A DNA stretch of 64,000 bases from Methyloversatilis thermotolerans (GTDB taxonomy: Bacteria > Pseudomonadota > Gammaproteobacteria > Burkholderiales > Rhodocyclaceae). The notes under the pieces are model-generated. The model did no database searches, was not told the DNA's origin, and saw only the letters and a list, made by a program, of their open reading frames with translations. A program made the position numbers and the translations under genes. The stretch's first letter is position 1. Each line of letters opens with the position of its first letter. Shown one piece after another: positions 28,319 to 37,898 of the stretch. The stretch is taken from assembly GCF_000372885.1 (NCBI RefSeq), contig NZ_KB889967.1, positions 620,001 through 684,000 on the forward strand, written 5' to 3'.

Positions 28319-29000
28319 GGTGATCGAGACGTGCGTGTCGCTCGCCGATGCGGTGACGGCCTATCGCAACGGCGACGCAGCGGCGTTCGCGCTGTTCCGC
28401 GATTGCGCCGAGCGCGGCGACGCCGAGGCGCAGGCGTGGATGGGCGCGTTGTACGCCAATGGCGAAGGAGTGCCTGCCGATCTGGTCCAGGCGCTGGACT
28501 GGTACCTGCTCGCCGCAGCGGGCGGGCATGTGCCGGCGCAGACCAATGCCGGCGCCATGCTCATGATGGGGCAGGGCTGCTCGCCCGATGTCGCGCAGGG
28601 ACTGCACTGGCTCAGGAAGGCCGCCGAAGCCGGCGATGCGATGGCGCAGAGCAATCTGGCTACCGTGTACTTCAAGGGACTGGGCGGGGAGCGTGATGAG
28701 TCGCTGGCCCTGCACTGGTACCGGCGTGCCGCCGAGCAGGGGCACTTTCCGTCGCAGGCCAGGCTGGGCTTCATGTATGGCAACGGGCTGGGCGTGGAAA
28801 AGAACAGGGCCGAAGCCTTCGCGTGGCTTTCGCTCGCCGCGCAGCACGGCGTGGGCAGTGCGCTGACCGCGCTCGAAGGCATGCTGGGGCAGATGTCGGC
28901 GGAAGAGAAGCAGAAAGGGGCGGCGTTGTTCGACCGCTGGCGCACACGTACCGCCGCCGTCAGCTCGCCCGCCCGGCTGATACCGGTACCGGAGCCCTGA
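28311..29000 (+). CDS. Sel1-repeat (TPR-like) protein
   Basis: 229 residues made of about four Sel1-like repeats of 36 residues: AQAWMGALYANGEGVPADL, AQTNAGAMLMMGQGC, AQSNLATVYFKGLGG, SQARLGFMYGNGLGVEK, with AEAFAWLSLAAQHGVG at the end. Such helical solenoids bind proteins. No signal peptide, so it is likely cytoplasmic. Translation is probably coupled to the Rieske-like gene (8-bp overlap). Its role in amide metabolism is unknown; a scaffold for enzyme assembly is possible. Confidence 0.85.
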   Translation: MDEVIETCVSLADAVTAYRNGDAAAFALFRDCAERGDAEAQAWMGALYANGEGVPADLVQALDWYLLAAAGGHVPAQTNAGAMLMMGQGCSPDVAQGLHWLRKAAEAGDAMAQSNLATVYFKGLGGERDESLALHWYRRAAEQGHFPSQARLGFMYGNGLGVEKNRAEAFAWLSLAAQHGVGSALTALEGMLGQMSAEEKQKGAALFDRWRTRTAAVSSPARLIPVPEP

Positions 29001-29001
29001 C

Positions 29002-29295
29002 ATGAGCTACAGCGTGCAGCAGATCAAGTTCGAGTGCTTCAGTTACATCAAGGAATTCGGCGCGCGCATGGAAGACTGGTCGATCGGCGTGGCGGACGAT
29101 CCGGAACACGCCTTGTTCGGCTTGTGCGGCGTTCATCCCGAACGCGACATCTGGTTGTGGAAGCCGGCGCTGTCGCCGCATGCGGCGCGTGCCGTGTATG
29201 AGTTCATGATCTCGCGCTATCGCCTGCATCCGGCGCCGGCTTCAAGCGCATCCAGTGCAGGACGTTGCGTCTTCATGTACCGGCGCATGGGGTAG
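29002..29295 (+). CDS. Small hypothetical protein, faintly GIY-YIG-like
   Basis: 97 residues, start 1 bp after the Sel1 stop. The pattern DWSIGVADDPEHALFGLCGV, ALSPHAARAVYEFMISRY and CVFMYRRM recalls a family of about 80-residue proteins with WYIGITNDPERRLF and VARAVEKYY motifs related to GIY-YIG folds. If so the first Tyr of the signature is replaced here and nuclease activity is doubtful. Last gene of the dmf transcription unit; function not known. Confidence 0.5.
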   Translation: MSYSVQQIKFECFSYIKEFGARMEDWSIGVADDPEHALFGLCGVHPERDIWLWKPALSPHAARAVYEFMISRYRLHPAPASSASSAGRCVFMYRRMG

Positions 29296-29470
29296 GGCGG
29301 GTTCGCCTGGTCGCCGCGGCGGGCGGGCACTTGCCGTCGCATGCTGGAACGCGGTGCACGAGAGCGCGGTGCAGGAGAGCGTTTTTTCATGCGCCATGAC
29401 ATGGGTATTGTCCGGCGTTGCGGGCGGCGCCTGGCCGGAAAATTTTTTTCCGGATTTCGCGTGTCGACGC
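29296..29470. other. Intergenic region before the urt-ure promoter
   Basis: Part of a 403-bp gap between the small hypothetical protein and the UrtA-like gene. In this first part no gene, repeat or clear terminator is seen; the remainder holds the promoter, two-hairpin leader and attenuator listed separately. Confidence 0.5.
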
Positions 29471-29499
29471 TTGACGGCACGGATGGGCCTTCCTAGTAT
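29471..29499 (+). promoter_or_regulatory. Sigma70 promoter of the urtA-like/urease operon
   Basis: TTGACG (29471-29476), exactly 17 bp, TAGTAT (29494-29499). The predicted start near 29506 lies just before hairpin P1, as at the dmf promoter. The short CTTGAC start is shared with the dmf promoter but the spacer differs. Confidence 0.8.
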
Positions 29500-29509
29500 T
29501 GACTCAACT

Positions 29510-29556
29510 TTCCGCGTTGCCAGCATTGCCGGCGCGGAACAAAGGCAAAAGGGCCT
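29510..29556 (+). ncRNA. ANTAR-type two-hairpin leader RNA of the urt-ure operon
   Basis: Hairpin P1 (29510-29539) pairs TTCCGCGTTGCC with GCCGGCGCGGAA around hexaloop AGCATT, with one C-C mismatch and two G-T pairs. P2 (29543-29556) pairs AGGC with GCCT around hexaloop AAAAGG and overlaps the terminator 5' arm. Compared with the dmf leader, the lower P1 stem has a different sequence but keeps pairing, and the C-C mismatch next to the loop-closing pair is conserved. This is strong evidence for a selected RNA structure. Confidence 0.75.
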
Positions 29557-29593
29557 GCCCTGGATCTCCGGATCCGGGCAGGCCCTTTTTTTT
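29547..29593 (+). terminator. Leader attenuator terminator upstream of the urtA-like gene
   Basis: AAAAGGGCCTGCCC, one bulged T, GGATC, TCCG loop, GATCC, GGGCAGGCCC and a run of eight T. The apical GGATC-TCCG-GATCC part is identical to that of the dmf attenuator. It lies 105 bp before the start codon, the same distance as at dmfA1. Confidence 0.9.
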
Positions 29594-29698
29594 CGCCTTT
29601 GCGCTGTTCGATCCCGTAGCACCGCACCGGCAATGACGACGGTGCATTCGCAAGCTCCCCATTCGATTTTTCCTTTCAACATTGCATCGAGGTAGGAC

Positions 29699-30874
29699 AT
29701 GAAGAATCAACTCAGGCGGGACATCGTCAAGGGCCTCGCGCTCGCTTCGGTCGCCGGACCGTGGATGGTGCGCAATGCGCTGGCGGACGATACGGTGAAG
29801 GTGGGCATCCTGCATTCGCTGACCGGCACCATCGCACTGGCGGAGGCGTCGGTCGTGGACGCGGAGAAACTCGCCATCGACGAGATCAATGCGTCGGGCG
29901 GCGTGCTCGGCAAGAAGATCGTGCCGGTGGTCGAGGATGGCGCGAGCGACTGGCCGACCTTTGCCGAGAAGGCGCGCAAGCTGCTCGACCGCGACAAGGT
30001 GGCCGCGGTGTTCGGCTGCTACACCTCCGCTTCGCGCAAGGCCGTGCTGCCGGTGTTCGAACAGATGAAAGGGCTGCTGTACTACCCGACCTATTACGAG
30101 GGCCAGGAACAATCGCCCAACATTCTCTATACCGCACATGAAGCCACGCAGCAGTGCATACAGGCATGCAACTGGCTGCTCGCCAACCGCGGCAAGACCT
30201 TCTATCTGATCGGCTCGGACTACATCTGGCCGCGTGTCACCAACAAGATCGCTCGCCCCACCATCGTGAAAGGGGGCGGCAAGGTGCTGGGTGAGGAATA
30301 CCTGCCGCTGGGCAGCACCAACTTCGGCTCCACCATCAACAAGATCAAGGCGACCAAGCCGGACATCATTCTCAGCACCGTGGTGGGCGGATCCAACGTC
30401 GCCTTCTACAAGCAACTGAAGGCGGCCGGCGTGAACTTCAACAAGACCGCGGTGATGGCGCTGGCCGTGTCGGAAGAGGAGGTGTCGGGCATCGGCAAGG
30501 AGAATGTGCAGGACGTGCTCACCTGCATGAGCTATCTGCAGAGCCTGGACAATCCGGCCAACAAGAAATTCGTCGCAGCCTTCAAGGCGAAGTATGGCGA
30601 CAAGCGCGTCACCGGCGACACCCTGGCCAGCGCCTATACCGCGGTGTACCTGTGGAAGATGGCGGTGGAGAAGGCGAAGAGCTTCGATGTCGACAAGGTG
30701 GTGGCGGCTTCGGCCGGCCTCGAATTCGAAGGGCCGGAAGGCAAGGTGAAGTTCCACGACAGCAATCACCATCTGTGGAAGCAGGCGCGCATCGGTTCGT
30801 TCAATGCCGATGGCCAGGTGAAGCTGTTGTACGAGTCGCCGCTGATCGAACCCAATCCGTATCCGACGCTGTGA
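29699..30874 (+). CDS. urtA: UrtA-like urea/amide ABC transporter binding protein
   Basis: 391 residues. Starts with a twin-arginine-like signal (LRRDIVKGLALASVAGPW, cleavage near ALADD), so it is periplasmic. The rest matches UrtA/FmdD: VKVGILHSLTGTIALAEASV, LDRDKVAAVFGCYTSASRK, GLLYYPTYYEGQEQSPN, YLIGSDYIWPRVTNK and EGKVKFHDSNHHLWKQARIG. It binds urea or short amides. The permease and ATPase genes (urtBCDE) do not follow; urease genes do. It is also a paralogue of the AmiC-like sensor, whose signal peptide is missing. Confidence 0.92.
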   Translation: MKNQLRRDIVKGLALASVAGPWMVRNALADDTVKVGILHSLTGTIALAEASVVDAEKLAIDEINASGGVLGKKIVPVVEDGASDWPTFAEKARKLLDRDKVAAVFGCYTSASRKAVLPVFEQMKGLLYYPTYYEGQEQSPNILYTAHEATQQCIQACNWLLANRGKTFYLIGSDYIWPRVTNKIARPTIVKGGGKVLGEEYLPLGSTNFGSTINKIKATKPDIILSTVVGGSNVAFYKQLKAAGVNFNKTAVMALAVSEEEVSGIGKENVQDVLTCMSYLQSLDNPANKKFVAAFKAKYGDKRVTGDTLASAYTAVYLWKMAVEKAKSFDVDKVVAASAGLEFEGPEGKVKFHDSNHHLWKQARIGSFNADGQVKLLYESPLIEPNPYPTL

Positions 30875-30970
30875 CCAGGGGCGCCCGCCGCCTGGGTGCG
30901 CGGGCGCGCACGCCGGGCGGATGCCGCATCGCGCGGCGTCCGCCATCGGCCAACGATCCGGGATCCCACC

Positions 30971-31468
30971 ATGCTCAGACTGACAGACATCGTCGGCCAT
31001 GCGACCGACGCCGATATCGCCGAGCGCCTGCACCAGATGGAACATGACGGCGTGGTCGAACGCATCCACCTGTCGCGCCGTGACCTGTCGCGTCGGCGCC
31101 AGCGGGTCACCACCGATCGCGGCACCGAAGTTGCGCTCATGCTGGACCGCAGTTCGGGGCTGGACAATGGCGCGGTGCTGCTGCTCGAACCGGCGCGCGC
31201 GGTGCTGGTCGTGCTGGACGAGCCGCAGTGGCTGGTGCTCGGTGCGACGAGTGCGGCGGGCGCGCTGGAAGCCGGCTACTTTGCCGGCAATATGCACTGG
31301 AAGGTGCGCTTCGATGGCGAGCGCCTGTGGGTGCTGCTGGAAGGTCCACGCGACGACTATCTGAAACGTCTTTCTCACCTGCTCGCGCGCGGTCACGCGC
31401 AGGTGATCGATGCGCCGCCGGCACCGGCTGCCGGCGTGCGCTATCTGGCGGTGCCCCATGCGCACTGA
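30971..31468 (+). CDS. ureE: Urease accessory protein UreE (nickel chaperone)
   Basis: 165 residues. Delivers nickel to the urease apoprotein. Seen are the N-terminal peptide-binding domain (LSRRDLSRRRQRVTTDRGTE), the LLEPARAVLVVLDEPQWL strand and the metal-binding region AGYFAGNMHWKVRFDGERLW, where the usual GN.H pattern is kept as GNMHW. The C-terminal His-rich tail is reduced to HAH. It ends inside the ureF start (11-bp overlap). Starting a urease operon with ureE is less common than with ureD or ureA. Confidence 0.92.
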   Translation: MLRLTDIVGHATDADIAERLHQMEHDGVVERIHLSRRDLSRRRQRVTTDRGTEVALMLDRSSGLDNGAVLLLEPARAVLVVLDEPQWLVLGATSAAGALEAGYFAGNMHWKVRFDGERLWVLLEGPRDDYLKRLSHLLARGHAQVIDAPPAPAAGVRYLAVPHAH

Positions 31469-32204
31469 CGCGCCGGTTTCCGACGCCGTTGGCGGCTGGC
31501 CGGCTGACTCCGGCGATGCGCTGTCCATGCTGGGCATGCTGCAGTTCGCCGACAGCTTCTTTCCGAGCGGGGCGACCTCGTTCTCGTGGGGGCTGGAGTC
31601 GCTCAAGCTGGACGGCCGGGTGGGCAACGCAGAACAGGTGTTCGAGGTGCTGTGCGCGCATATCGAACAGCGCTGGGCGGGATTTGACCGACCGCTCATG
31701 CATGCGGCGCGCGAGGCCTGGGTGCAGCGCGGCGCGGCGGCGCTGAACGAAGCGCTGGAACTGGACCGCGTGTGCGAGGCGATGAACCTGTCGCGCGGCT
31801 GGCGCGACGCAAGCCGCCGCCTCGGCTTCACGCAGTTGCGCGTGCACGCCGACCTCGGCCTGGGCATCGCCCAGGTCTATCTGGATCAGGTCCGCGCAGC
31901 CGGAATGCCCGGTCATCTGCCCGTTGTGCAGGGCTTGATCTGGGGAGCCTACGGTCTGGGCGCCGAGGGTTGCGATGCGATGGCGGCGAGCGGTCTGTGT
32001 ACCACGGTCGTCGGTGCCGCGCTGCGCCTGGGCCTGATCGGACATACCGAGGGGCAAAGGCTGCTCGCGCGCACGCGGCCACTGGTCGCGCGCGTCATGG
32101 CCATGCCTCCATGCGGGGTCGATGCGCTGTGGAGCGGGGCGCCGCTGCTCGATGTCGCGGCGATGCGCCACGAAGCCCGTGCGGGCCGGCTGTTCGCGAA
32201 CTGA
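31458..32204 (+). CDS. ureF: Urease accessory protein UreF
   Basis: 248 residues. All-helical member of the UreDFG activation complex, which gates GTP hydrolysis by UreG. Typical motif [21 protein letters not shown] near residue 30, then [15 protein letters not shown] and [12 protein letters not shown]. The ATG at 31458 overlaps the ureE stop. It is followed after 17 bp by the fused ureAB gene. Confidence 0.93.
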   Translation: MRTDAPVSDAVGGWPADSGDALSMLGMLQFADSFFPSGATSFSWGLESLKLDGRVGNAEQVFEVLCAHIEQRWAGFDRPLMHAAREAWVQRGAAALNEALELDRVCEAMNLSRGWRDASRRLGFTQLRVHADLGLGIAQVYLDQVRAAGMPGHLPVVQGLIWGAYGLGAEGCDAMAASGLCTTVVGAALRLGLIGHTEGQRLLARTRPLVARVMAMPPCGVDALWSGAPLLDVAAMRHEARAGRLFAN

Positions 32205-32221
32205 TATCTGGAGAGGGCTGC

Positions 32222-32926
32222 ATGCTGCTGACACCGACCGAACTGGAAAGACTGACGATATTCAACGCGGCCGAACTGGCGCGCCGACGGCGCGCGCGCG
32301 GCCTGAAGCTGAACTGTCCCGAGGCGATTGCGCTCATCGTGGACGACATCCTGGAGGGCGCGCGCGACGGACGCAGCGTCGCCGAACTGATCTCATACGG
32401 TTCGCAGATACTGAACAGCGACGATGTGCTGCCCGGCGTCGCTGCGCTCATGCCGATGATCCAGGTCGAAGCGAGCTTCCCGGATGGCACCAAGCTGGTG
32501 ACCGTGCACGATCCGATACGGCCTGGACCCGACACCGTGATGCAGGCGACGCCCGATCGCGTACCGGGTGAAATCATTCCGGCCGACGGTCGCATCGAGC
32601 TGAACCCCGGTCGCCGACGCATGACGCTGCGCGCGCTGAATACCGGCGACCGGCCGATACAGGTGGGCAGTCATTTCCATTTCTTCGAGGTGAACCGTGC
32701 GCTTGAATTCGACCGCGCGCAGGCCTGGGGCATGCATCTGGATATCGCCGCCGGCACAGCGGTGCGCTTCGAACCGGGCGAGGACAAGGAGGTGACGCTG
32801 GTCGCCTTCGGCGGCAGCGGCGAGGTATTCGGACTGAACCGCCTGGCCGACGGCCCGACCGCCGACAGCGCCGGCCTGAACGACGCGCTGGCCCGCGCGC
32901 GCGCCGCAGGATTTCGCGGCGCATGA
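32222..32926 (+). CDS. ureAB: Urease gamma-beta fused subunit (UreA-UreB)
   Basis: 234 residues. Residues 1-100 are the gamma subunit ([59 protein letters not shown]) and residues about 115-234 the beta subunit ([52 protein letters not shown]). In most proteobacteria these are two genes; the fusion resembles Helicobacter UreA and some actinobacterial forms. Structural, non-catalytic subunits of cytoplasmic urease. Confidence 0.95.
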   Translation: MLLTPTELERLTIFNAAELARRRRARGLKLNCPEAIALIVDDILEGARDGRSVAELISYGSQILNSDDVLPGVAALMPMIQVEASFPDGTKLVTVHDPIRPGPDTVMQATPDRVPGEIIPADGRIELNPGRRRMTLRALNTGDRPIQVGSHFHFFEVNRALEFDRAQAWGMHLDIAAGTAVRFEPGEDKEVTLVAFGGSGEVFGLNRLADGPTADSAGLNDALARARAAGFRGA

Positions 32927-32957
32927 ACCGATCACCACTGTACAGGGAGGATTCCGG

Positions 32958-34670
32958 ATGGCATGGCTGACCCGACGCGACTACGCGGCGATGTACGGGC
33001 CGACCCGCGGCGACATGATCCGCCTGGGCGACACCTCGCTGCTGGCAGAGATCGAGCACGACTACTCGACGCCGGGTGATGAGTGCCTGCATGGCGGCGG
33101 CAAGACGCTGCGCGACGGCCTGGGCATGATGGCCGGGCTCACCTCGGAGCAGGGCGCGCTCGACATGCTGATCAGCAACGTTGTCGTGATCGATGCCGTC
33201 GCGGGCATCGTGAAGGGCGACATCGGCATCAAGGACGGCCGCATCGTCGCCATCGGCAAGGCCGGCAATCCGCATGTGATGGATGGCGTGCATCCGCAGC
33301 TCGTGGTCGGCAACGCGACCACGGTGCGCGACGGCGAGGGCCTGATCGCGACAGCGGGTGGGCTGGACGTGCACGTGCATTTCGATTCGGCGCAACTGGT
33401 CGAGCACGCGCTGGCGTCCGGCATCACCACGATGTTCGGCGGGTCGCTTGGCCCGATCACGGTCGGCATAGACTGCGGCGGTGCCTGGAATGTCGGCCGC
33501 ATGCTGCAGGCCTCGGAACAGTGGCCGATGAACTTCGGTTTCCTCGGCCGCGGCAACTCGTCGCGCCCGGAGTCGCTGGTGGAACAGATGAAGGCCGGCT
33601 GCATCGGCCTGAAGATCCACGAGGACTGGGGCGCCACGCCAGCCACCATAGACACCTGCCTGTCGGTGGCCGACGAGATGGATTTCCAGGTGCAGTTGCA
33701 CACCGACACGCTGAACGAATCCGGCTTCCTGGAGGACACGCTGGCAGCTACCCGCGGGCGCACCATACACATGTACCACACGGAAGGAGCAGGCGGCGGT
33801 CACGCGCCGGACGTGATCTGCGTGGCCGGCATGCCGCACTGTCTGCCATCGTCGACGAATCCGACCAATCCGTACACCGTGAATACCTTCGACGAGCACC
33901 TGGACATGATCATGGTGTGTCACCACCTGAACCCGGCAGTGCCCGAGGACGTGGCGTTCGCGGAAAGCCGCATCCGCGCGCAGACCATCGCCGCCGAGGA
34001 CGTGCTGCACGACATGGGCGCGATATCCATGCTCGGCTCGGACAGCCAGGGCATGGGCCGCATCAATGAGGTGATCTGTCGCACCTGGCAGCTCGCCAGC
34101 AAGATGAAGGACCAGTTCGGCCGCCTGCCGGAGGAGACCACGCGCAGCGCGGACAACGAACGCATCCTGCGCTACATCGCGAAATACACCATCAATGCCG
34201 CACGCTCGTTCGGCGTCGATCAGCACGTCGGCTCGCTGGAGCCGGGCAAGATCGCCGACATCGTGCTGTGGCGTCCCGCCTTCTTCGGCATCAAGCCGGA
34301 AATCGTGGTCAAGGGCGGTTTCATCGCCTGGGGCGCGATGGGTGATTCGGCGGCGTCGCTGATGACCTGCGAGCCACTCATCATGCGGCCGCAGTGGGGC
34401 GCATTCGGGCGCGCGCCGCAGGGCCTGTCGGCGAACTTCGTCTGCGCCGCGTCGCTGGACAGCGACCTGCACGGCCGCCTCGACCTCCGCAAGGCGCTGC
34501 TGGCCTGCAAGGGTACGCGCACCCTGCAGAAGGCGGACATGGTGCGCAACGCCGCCTGCCCGAACATTTCGGTCAATCCGCAGACCTTTGAAGTCAGCGT
34601 CGACGGGCGCGTGATCGGCTGCCCGCCGGCCGACCGCGTGCCGCTCAACCGTCTTTACATGCTGAGGTGA
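32958..34670 (+). CDS. ureC: Urease alpha (catalytic) subunit
   Basis: 570 residues. Hydrolyses urea to ammonia and carbamate at a dinuclear nickel site. Ligands can be placed: H139 and H141 (GGLDVHVHF), carbamylated K219 (GLKIHEDWG), H248 ([12 protein letters not shown]), H274 ([14 protein letters not shown]) and D362 (GSDSQGMGR); catalytic H322 in the flap VCHHL and R338. Some usually invariant surroundings differ (GGLDVHVHF for [20 protein letters not shown] for SDSQAMGRVGE), so it is a divergent but complete enzyme. Ribosome site AGGGAGGA precedes the ATG. Confidence 0.97.
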   Translation: MAWLTRRDYAAMYGPTRGDMIRLGDTSLLAEIEHDYSTPGDECLHGGGKTLRDGLGMMAGLTSEQGALDMLISNVVVIDAVAGIVKGDIGIKDGRIVAIGKAGNPHVMDGVHPQLVVGNATTVRDGEGLIATAGGLDVHVHFDSAQLVEHALASGITTMFGGSLGPITVGIDCGGAWNVGRMLQASEQWPMNFGFLGRGNSSRPESLVEQMKAGCIGLKIHEDWGATPATIDTCLSVADEMDFQVQLHTDTLNESGFLEDTLAATRGRTIHMYHTEGAGGGHAPDVICVAGMPHCLPSSTNPTNPYTVNTFDEHLDMIMVCHHLNPAVPEDVAFAESRIRAQTIAAEDVLHDMGAISMLGSDSQGMGRINEVICRTWQLASKMKDQFGRLPEETTRSADNERILRYIAKYTINAARSFGVDQHVGSLEPGKIADIVLWRPAFFGIKPEIVVKGGFIAWGAMGDSAASLMTCEPLIMRPQWGAFGRAPQGLSANFVCAASLDSDLHGRLDLRKALLACKGTRTLQKADMVRNAACPNISVNPQTFEVSVDGRVIGCPPADRVPLNRLYMLR

Positions 34671-34674
34671 TGCC

Positions 34675-35316
34675 ATGTCCGCACAACTGAATCCGCACGC
34701 ACGGCCGCGTGGCGCGGCACGGGTCGGCATCGGCGGCCCGGTCGGCTCCGGCAAGACCGCGCTGCTCGAACAGCTCATTCCGCGCTTCATGGCGCGCGGT
34801 ACCGATATCGCGGTCATCACCAACGATCTGGTGACCGCCGAGGACGCGGAACGCGTGCGCCGCAGCGGCCTGATCGCCCCGGAGCGCGTGCTGGCGGTGG
34901 AAACCGGCGCCTGCCCGCATACCGCGATACGCGAGGATCCGACGCTCAATCTCGCTGCGGCCGACGAACTGGATCGCGCCTATCCCGGGCTGGAGCTGAT
35001 CCTGATCGAAAGCGGCGGTGACAATCTCGCTTCGTCGTTCTCGCTCGATCTGGTGGACTACTGGCTGTTCGTGATCGATGTCGCCGGTGGCGACGACATT
35101 CCGCGCAAGCGCGGGCTGGGCGTATTGCAGTGCGACCTGCTGGTGATCAACAAGGTCGATCTGGCCCCGCATGTGCGGGTGAACCTCGATCGCATGGTGA
35201 GCGAGGCGCACGAGGTACGCCTCGGGCGTCCGACACTGCTGACCAATTGCGCGCACGGCGATGGCGTGGACGCGGTGGTCGAACGCATCGCGCAGGAGGT
35301 GCTGTTTGATCGCTGA
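34675..35316 (+). CDS. ureG: Urease accessory GTPase UreG
   Basis: 213 residues. SIMIBI-class GTPase that powers nickel insertion. P-loop [17 protein letters not shown], then [19 protein letters not shown], the nickel-linked Cys-Pro-His ([13 protein letters not shown]), [12 protein letters not shown] and the base motif [10 protein letters not shown]. Four bp after ureC; its end overlaps the ureD start. Confidence 0.96.
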   Translation: MSAQLNPHARPRGAARVGIGGPVGSGKTALLEQLIPRFMARGTDIAVITNDLVTAEDAERVRRSGLIAPERVLAVETGACPHTAIREDPTLNLAAADELDRAYPGLELILIESGGDNLASSFSLDLVDYWLFVIDVAGGDDIPRKRGLGVLQCDLLVINKVDLAPHVRVNLDRMVSEAHEVRLGRPTLLTNCAHGDGVDAVVERIAQEVLFDR

Positions 35317-36193
35317 GCCGGCACTGGCGGATGCAGTCCTGCGCACGGCACCGGATGCCGCGCTGCGCGCGGATGCGCGACGCTGCGTCGATCTGGCGTT
35401 TGCGCGAGAGGCGTCGGGCCGCGGCTATCTCGCCCGTCAGTTCGTCGCCTATCCGGTGCATGTCGGTCGCGCGCTTCATGTGGATGCGGCAGCGCGCGAT
35501 CTGTGCGTGGTGTATCTGCAGTCGGTATCGGGTGGCCTGTTCGAGCATGAGCGCCTGGCCGGAAGCATAGAGCTGGCTGCCGGCGCGCGCGCGCATGTCG
35601 CGACCCCCGCGTCGACCATCGTGCATGCGATGCAGGGCGGCTGTGCGCTGCAGTCCATGCGCTTGCAGGTGGCGCCGGATGCGTTGCTCGAATACATGCC
35701 GGCGCCGCTCATCCTGTTTCCGGGCAGCCATATGGTGAGCGACATCGAGGTCGAGCTGGCCGATGACGCGCGGGTCATCGTCGCCGACAGCTTTCTGGCG
35801 CACGACCACGAAGGCGGCGACGGCAGTTTCCGGCGCATCGAATCCGCGATGACGGTGCGCGCGACGGACGGCAGACTTCTGGCACGCGAGCGCATGTGTC
35901 TGGATGGCGCACTGTGGCGCACGAATTCGGCCGGCGGTCATGGCGGTCTGCGCATGCACGGCACCCTCTGGATGCTCGGCCGCGGCGCGGATGCGGGTCT
36001 GCTGGCCGAACTGCGCGCCCTGCCGCAAGGTGCGGGCTGCCTCGCCGGTGCCAGCCTGCTGCCGCATTCGGCGGGCATCGTGTTCCGCGTACTGGCCAGT
36101 GACGCGGTGGGGCTCGAGCACCTGCTGCATGCCGCCTGGAGGGCAGCGCGCATTCATTTCACCGGCGCGGCGCCGGGGCTGCGACGACGCTAG
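35306..36193 (+). CDS. ureD: Urease accessory protein UreD
   Basis: 295 residues from a TTG at 35306, chosen because a near-perfect AGGAGGT ends 6 bp before it; the start overlaps the ureG stop by 11 bp. UreD is the scaffold that joins UreF-UreG to urease. Family features: [75 protein letters not shown]. Last gene of the operon; the 200-bp gap after it has no visible terminator. Confidence 0.9.
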   Translation: MIAEPALADAVLRTAPDAALRADARRCVDLAFAREASGRGYLARQFVAYPVHVGRALHVDAAARDLCVVYLQSVSGGLFEHERLAGSIELAAGARAHVATPASTIVHAMQGGCALQSMRLQVAPDALLEYMPAPLILFPGSHMVSDIEVELADDARVIVADSFLAHDHEGGDGSFRRIESAMTVRATDGRLLARERMCLDGALWRTNSAGGHGGLRMHGTLWMLGRGADAGLLAELRALPQGAGCLAGASLLPHSAGIVFRVLASDAVGLEHLLHAAWRAARIHFTGAAPGLRRR

Positions 36194-36392
36194 CGTCGCG
36201 GCAGACAGGTCCCGTTGGCGGGGTGCGGCGGATGGCGGAAGGGGCAAGCCGTCGCACCTCGTCTGCGGGGCCCCGTGCGAACCGGCGGCTGAGGTATTCG
36301 GCCACCATTTCCGTGAGCAAGGACGCGGAAGCGCGAGGGCCGCACCGGTATAATCCGGCAGTTCCATTTTGCGCCCCCCAGGCGAGCCCGCC

Positions 36393-37340
36393 ATGTCGCC
36401 GTCCATTCTCGAAGCGCCGGTGCCCACCGCCGAAACGCTGTCCAACAACTTCCTGAAGTTCCGCAAGCGGCTGGAGCGTGCCGCGGGGCAGGCCATCGCC
36501 GATTACTCGATGATCGAGGACGGCGACGTGATCATGGTGTGCATGTCCGGCGGCAAGGATTCGTACACGATGCTGGAACTGCTGCGCGGCCTGCAGGCGC
36601 GCGCGCCGGTGAAGTTCCGCCTGATCGCGTTCAATCTCGACCAGAAGCAGCCCGGCTTTCCGGACCACGTGCTGCCGGCGCACTTCGAGTCGCTGGGCAT
36701 CGAGTACCGCATCGAGACCGAGGACACCTACTCCATCGTCAAGGACAAGATACCCGAGGGCAAAACCACCTGTGGCCTGTGTTCGCGGCTGCGTCGCGGC
36801 ATCATCTACCGGGTGGCGTCGGAACTGGGTGCGACCAAGATCGCGCTGGGCCACCATCGCGACGATCTGCTGGAAACGCTGTTCCTGAACATGTTCTTCG
36901 GCGGCAAGATCAAATCCATGCCGCCCAAGCTGGTGAGCGACGACGGCCGCCACATCGTGATCCGCCCGCTGGCCTATTGCACCGAGCGCGATATCGAGCG
37001 CTTCGCGCGCGTCATGCAGTTCCCCATCATCCCGTGCAATCTGTGCGGTTCTCAGGAGAATGCGCAGCGCAAGCAGGTGAAGGCGATGCTGCAGGAGTGG
37101 GCCCGTCTTTATCCGGGGCGCATCGAATCGATGGCAACTGCGATGCGCAATGTGGTGCCGTCTCACCTCGCAGACGCCCGGTTGTTCGATTTCGCAGGCC
37201 TGGCTCCGGGCAGTGCCGTGGAAGAGGGAGATACCGCATTCGACCCGCTTGAGTTGCCGGTCCGCAACTGGAGCGAGGAGGAGGGGCTGGCTGCCATCGC
37301 GGTACGCACCGATGCGAAGGTCGGGGACGACTGTGCTTGA
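36393..37340 (+). CDS. ttcA: tRNA 2-thiocytidine(32) synthetase TtcA
   Basis: 315 residues from the ATG at 36393. Fe-S enzyme of the PP-loop family that thiolates cytidine 32 of some tRNAs. PP-loop [17 protein letters not shown], Fe-S cysteines in [13 protein letters not shown] and [14 protein letters not shown], and [20 protein letters not shown] eight codons earlier is in frame but less likely. The next gene follows closely. Confidence 0.95.
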   Translation: MSPSILEAPVPTAETLSNNFLKFRKRLERAAGQAIADYSMIEDGDVIMVCMSGGKDSYTMLELLRGLQARAPVKFRLIAFNLDQKQPGFPDHVLPAHFESLGIEYRIETEDTYSIVKDKIPEGKTTCGLCSRLRRGIIYRVASELGATKIALGHHRDDLLETLFLNMFFGGKIKSMPPKLVSDDGRHIVIRPLAYCTERDIERFARVMQFPIIPCNLCGSQENAQRKQVKAMLQEWARLYPGRIESMATAMRNVVPSHLADARLFDFAGLAPGSAVEEGDTAFDPLELPVRNWSEEEGLAAIAVRTDAKVGDDCA

Positions 37341-37365
37341 ACGCCTGTTGCGCAGGGGCCGCAGG

Positions 37366-37863
37366 ATGGATCAGGATGCTGAAGTGAAGATTCTTCTCTG
37401 CTGCATGGGCAACATCTGCCGTTCCCCGACAGCGGAAGGCGTGATGCGCGCGCGGCTCGAATCGGCCGGCCTGGCGCAGCGCATCTGGGTGGAGTCCGCG
37501 GGGACGCATGCCTATCACGTGGGCAGCCGCCCTGATCCGCGCGCGCTCGACGCGGCAGCCGCGCGCGGCATAGACCTTGCCTCCATCCGCGCACGCAAGG
37601 TGACGACTGACGATTTCGAGCGCTTCGACCGCATCTATGCGATGGACCGAGACAACCTGCGCAATCTCGAAAAAGTCTGCCCGCCTGCGATGCGGCACAA
37701 GATTGCGCTCTTCCTGTCACATGGTCGCCGCTTCGGAGAACAGGAAGTGCCCGATCCGTACTATGGCGGACCGGCGGGATTCGAACGCGTGCTGGACCTG
37801 ATCGAGGATGCCGCGGACGGCCTGCTGCAGGAACTGAGGCAGGTGCTGACGCAACTGCGTTGA
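37366..37863 (+). CDS. Low-molecular-weight protein-tyrosine phosphatase
   Basis: 165 residues. P-loop C-x5-R-S (CCMGNICRSPTAEGVM) near the N-terminus and the general acid Asp in VPDPYYGGP near the C-terminus define the family. Substrate not known. A GTG at 37333 overlapping ttcA is an alternative start; the ATG at 37366 gives the usual length. Confidence 0.92.
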   Translation: MDQDAEVKILLCCMGNICRSPTAEGVMRARLESAGLAQRIWVESAGTHAYHVGSRPDPRALDAAAARGIDLASIRARKVTTDDFERFDRIYAMDRDNLRNLEKVCPPAMRHKIALFLSHGRRFGEQEVPDPYYGGPAGFERVLDLIEDAADGLLQELRQVLTQLR

Positions 37864-37898
37864 CGCGGAGCGACCCGTCCGCGGCCGCTCCTTGAACG

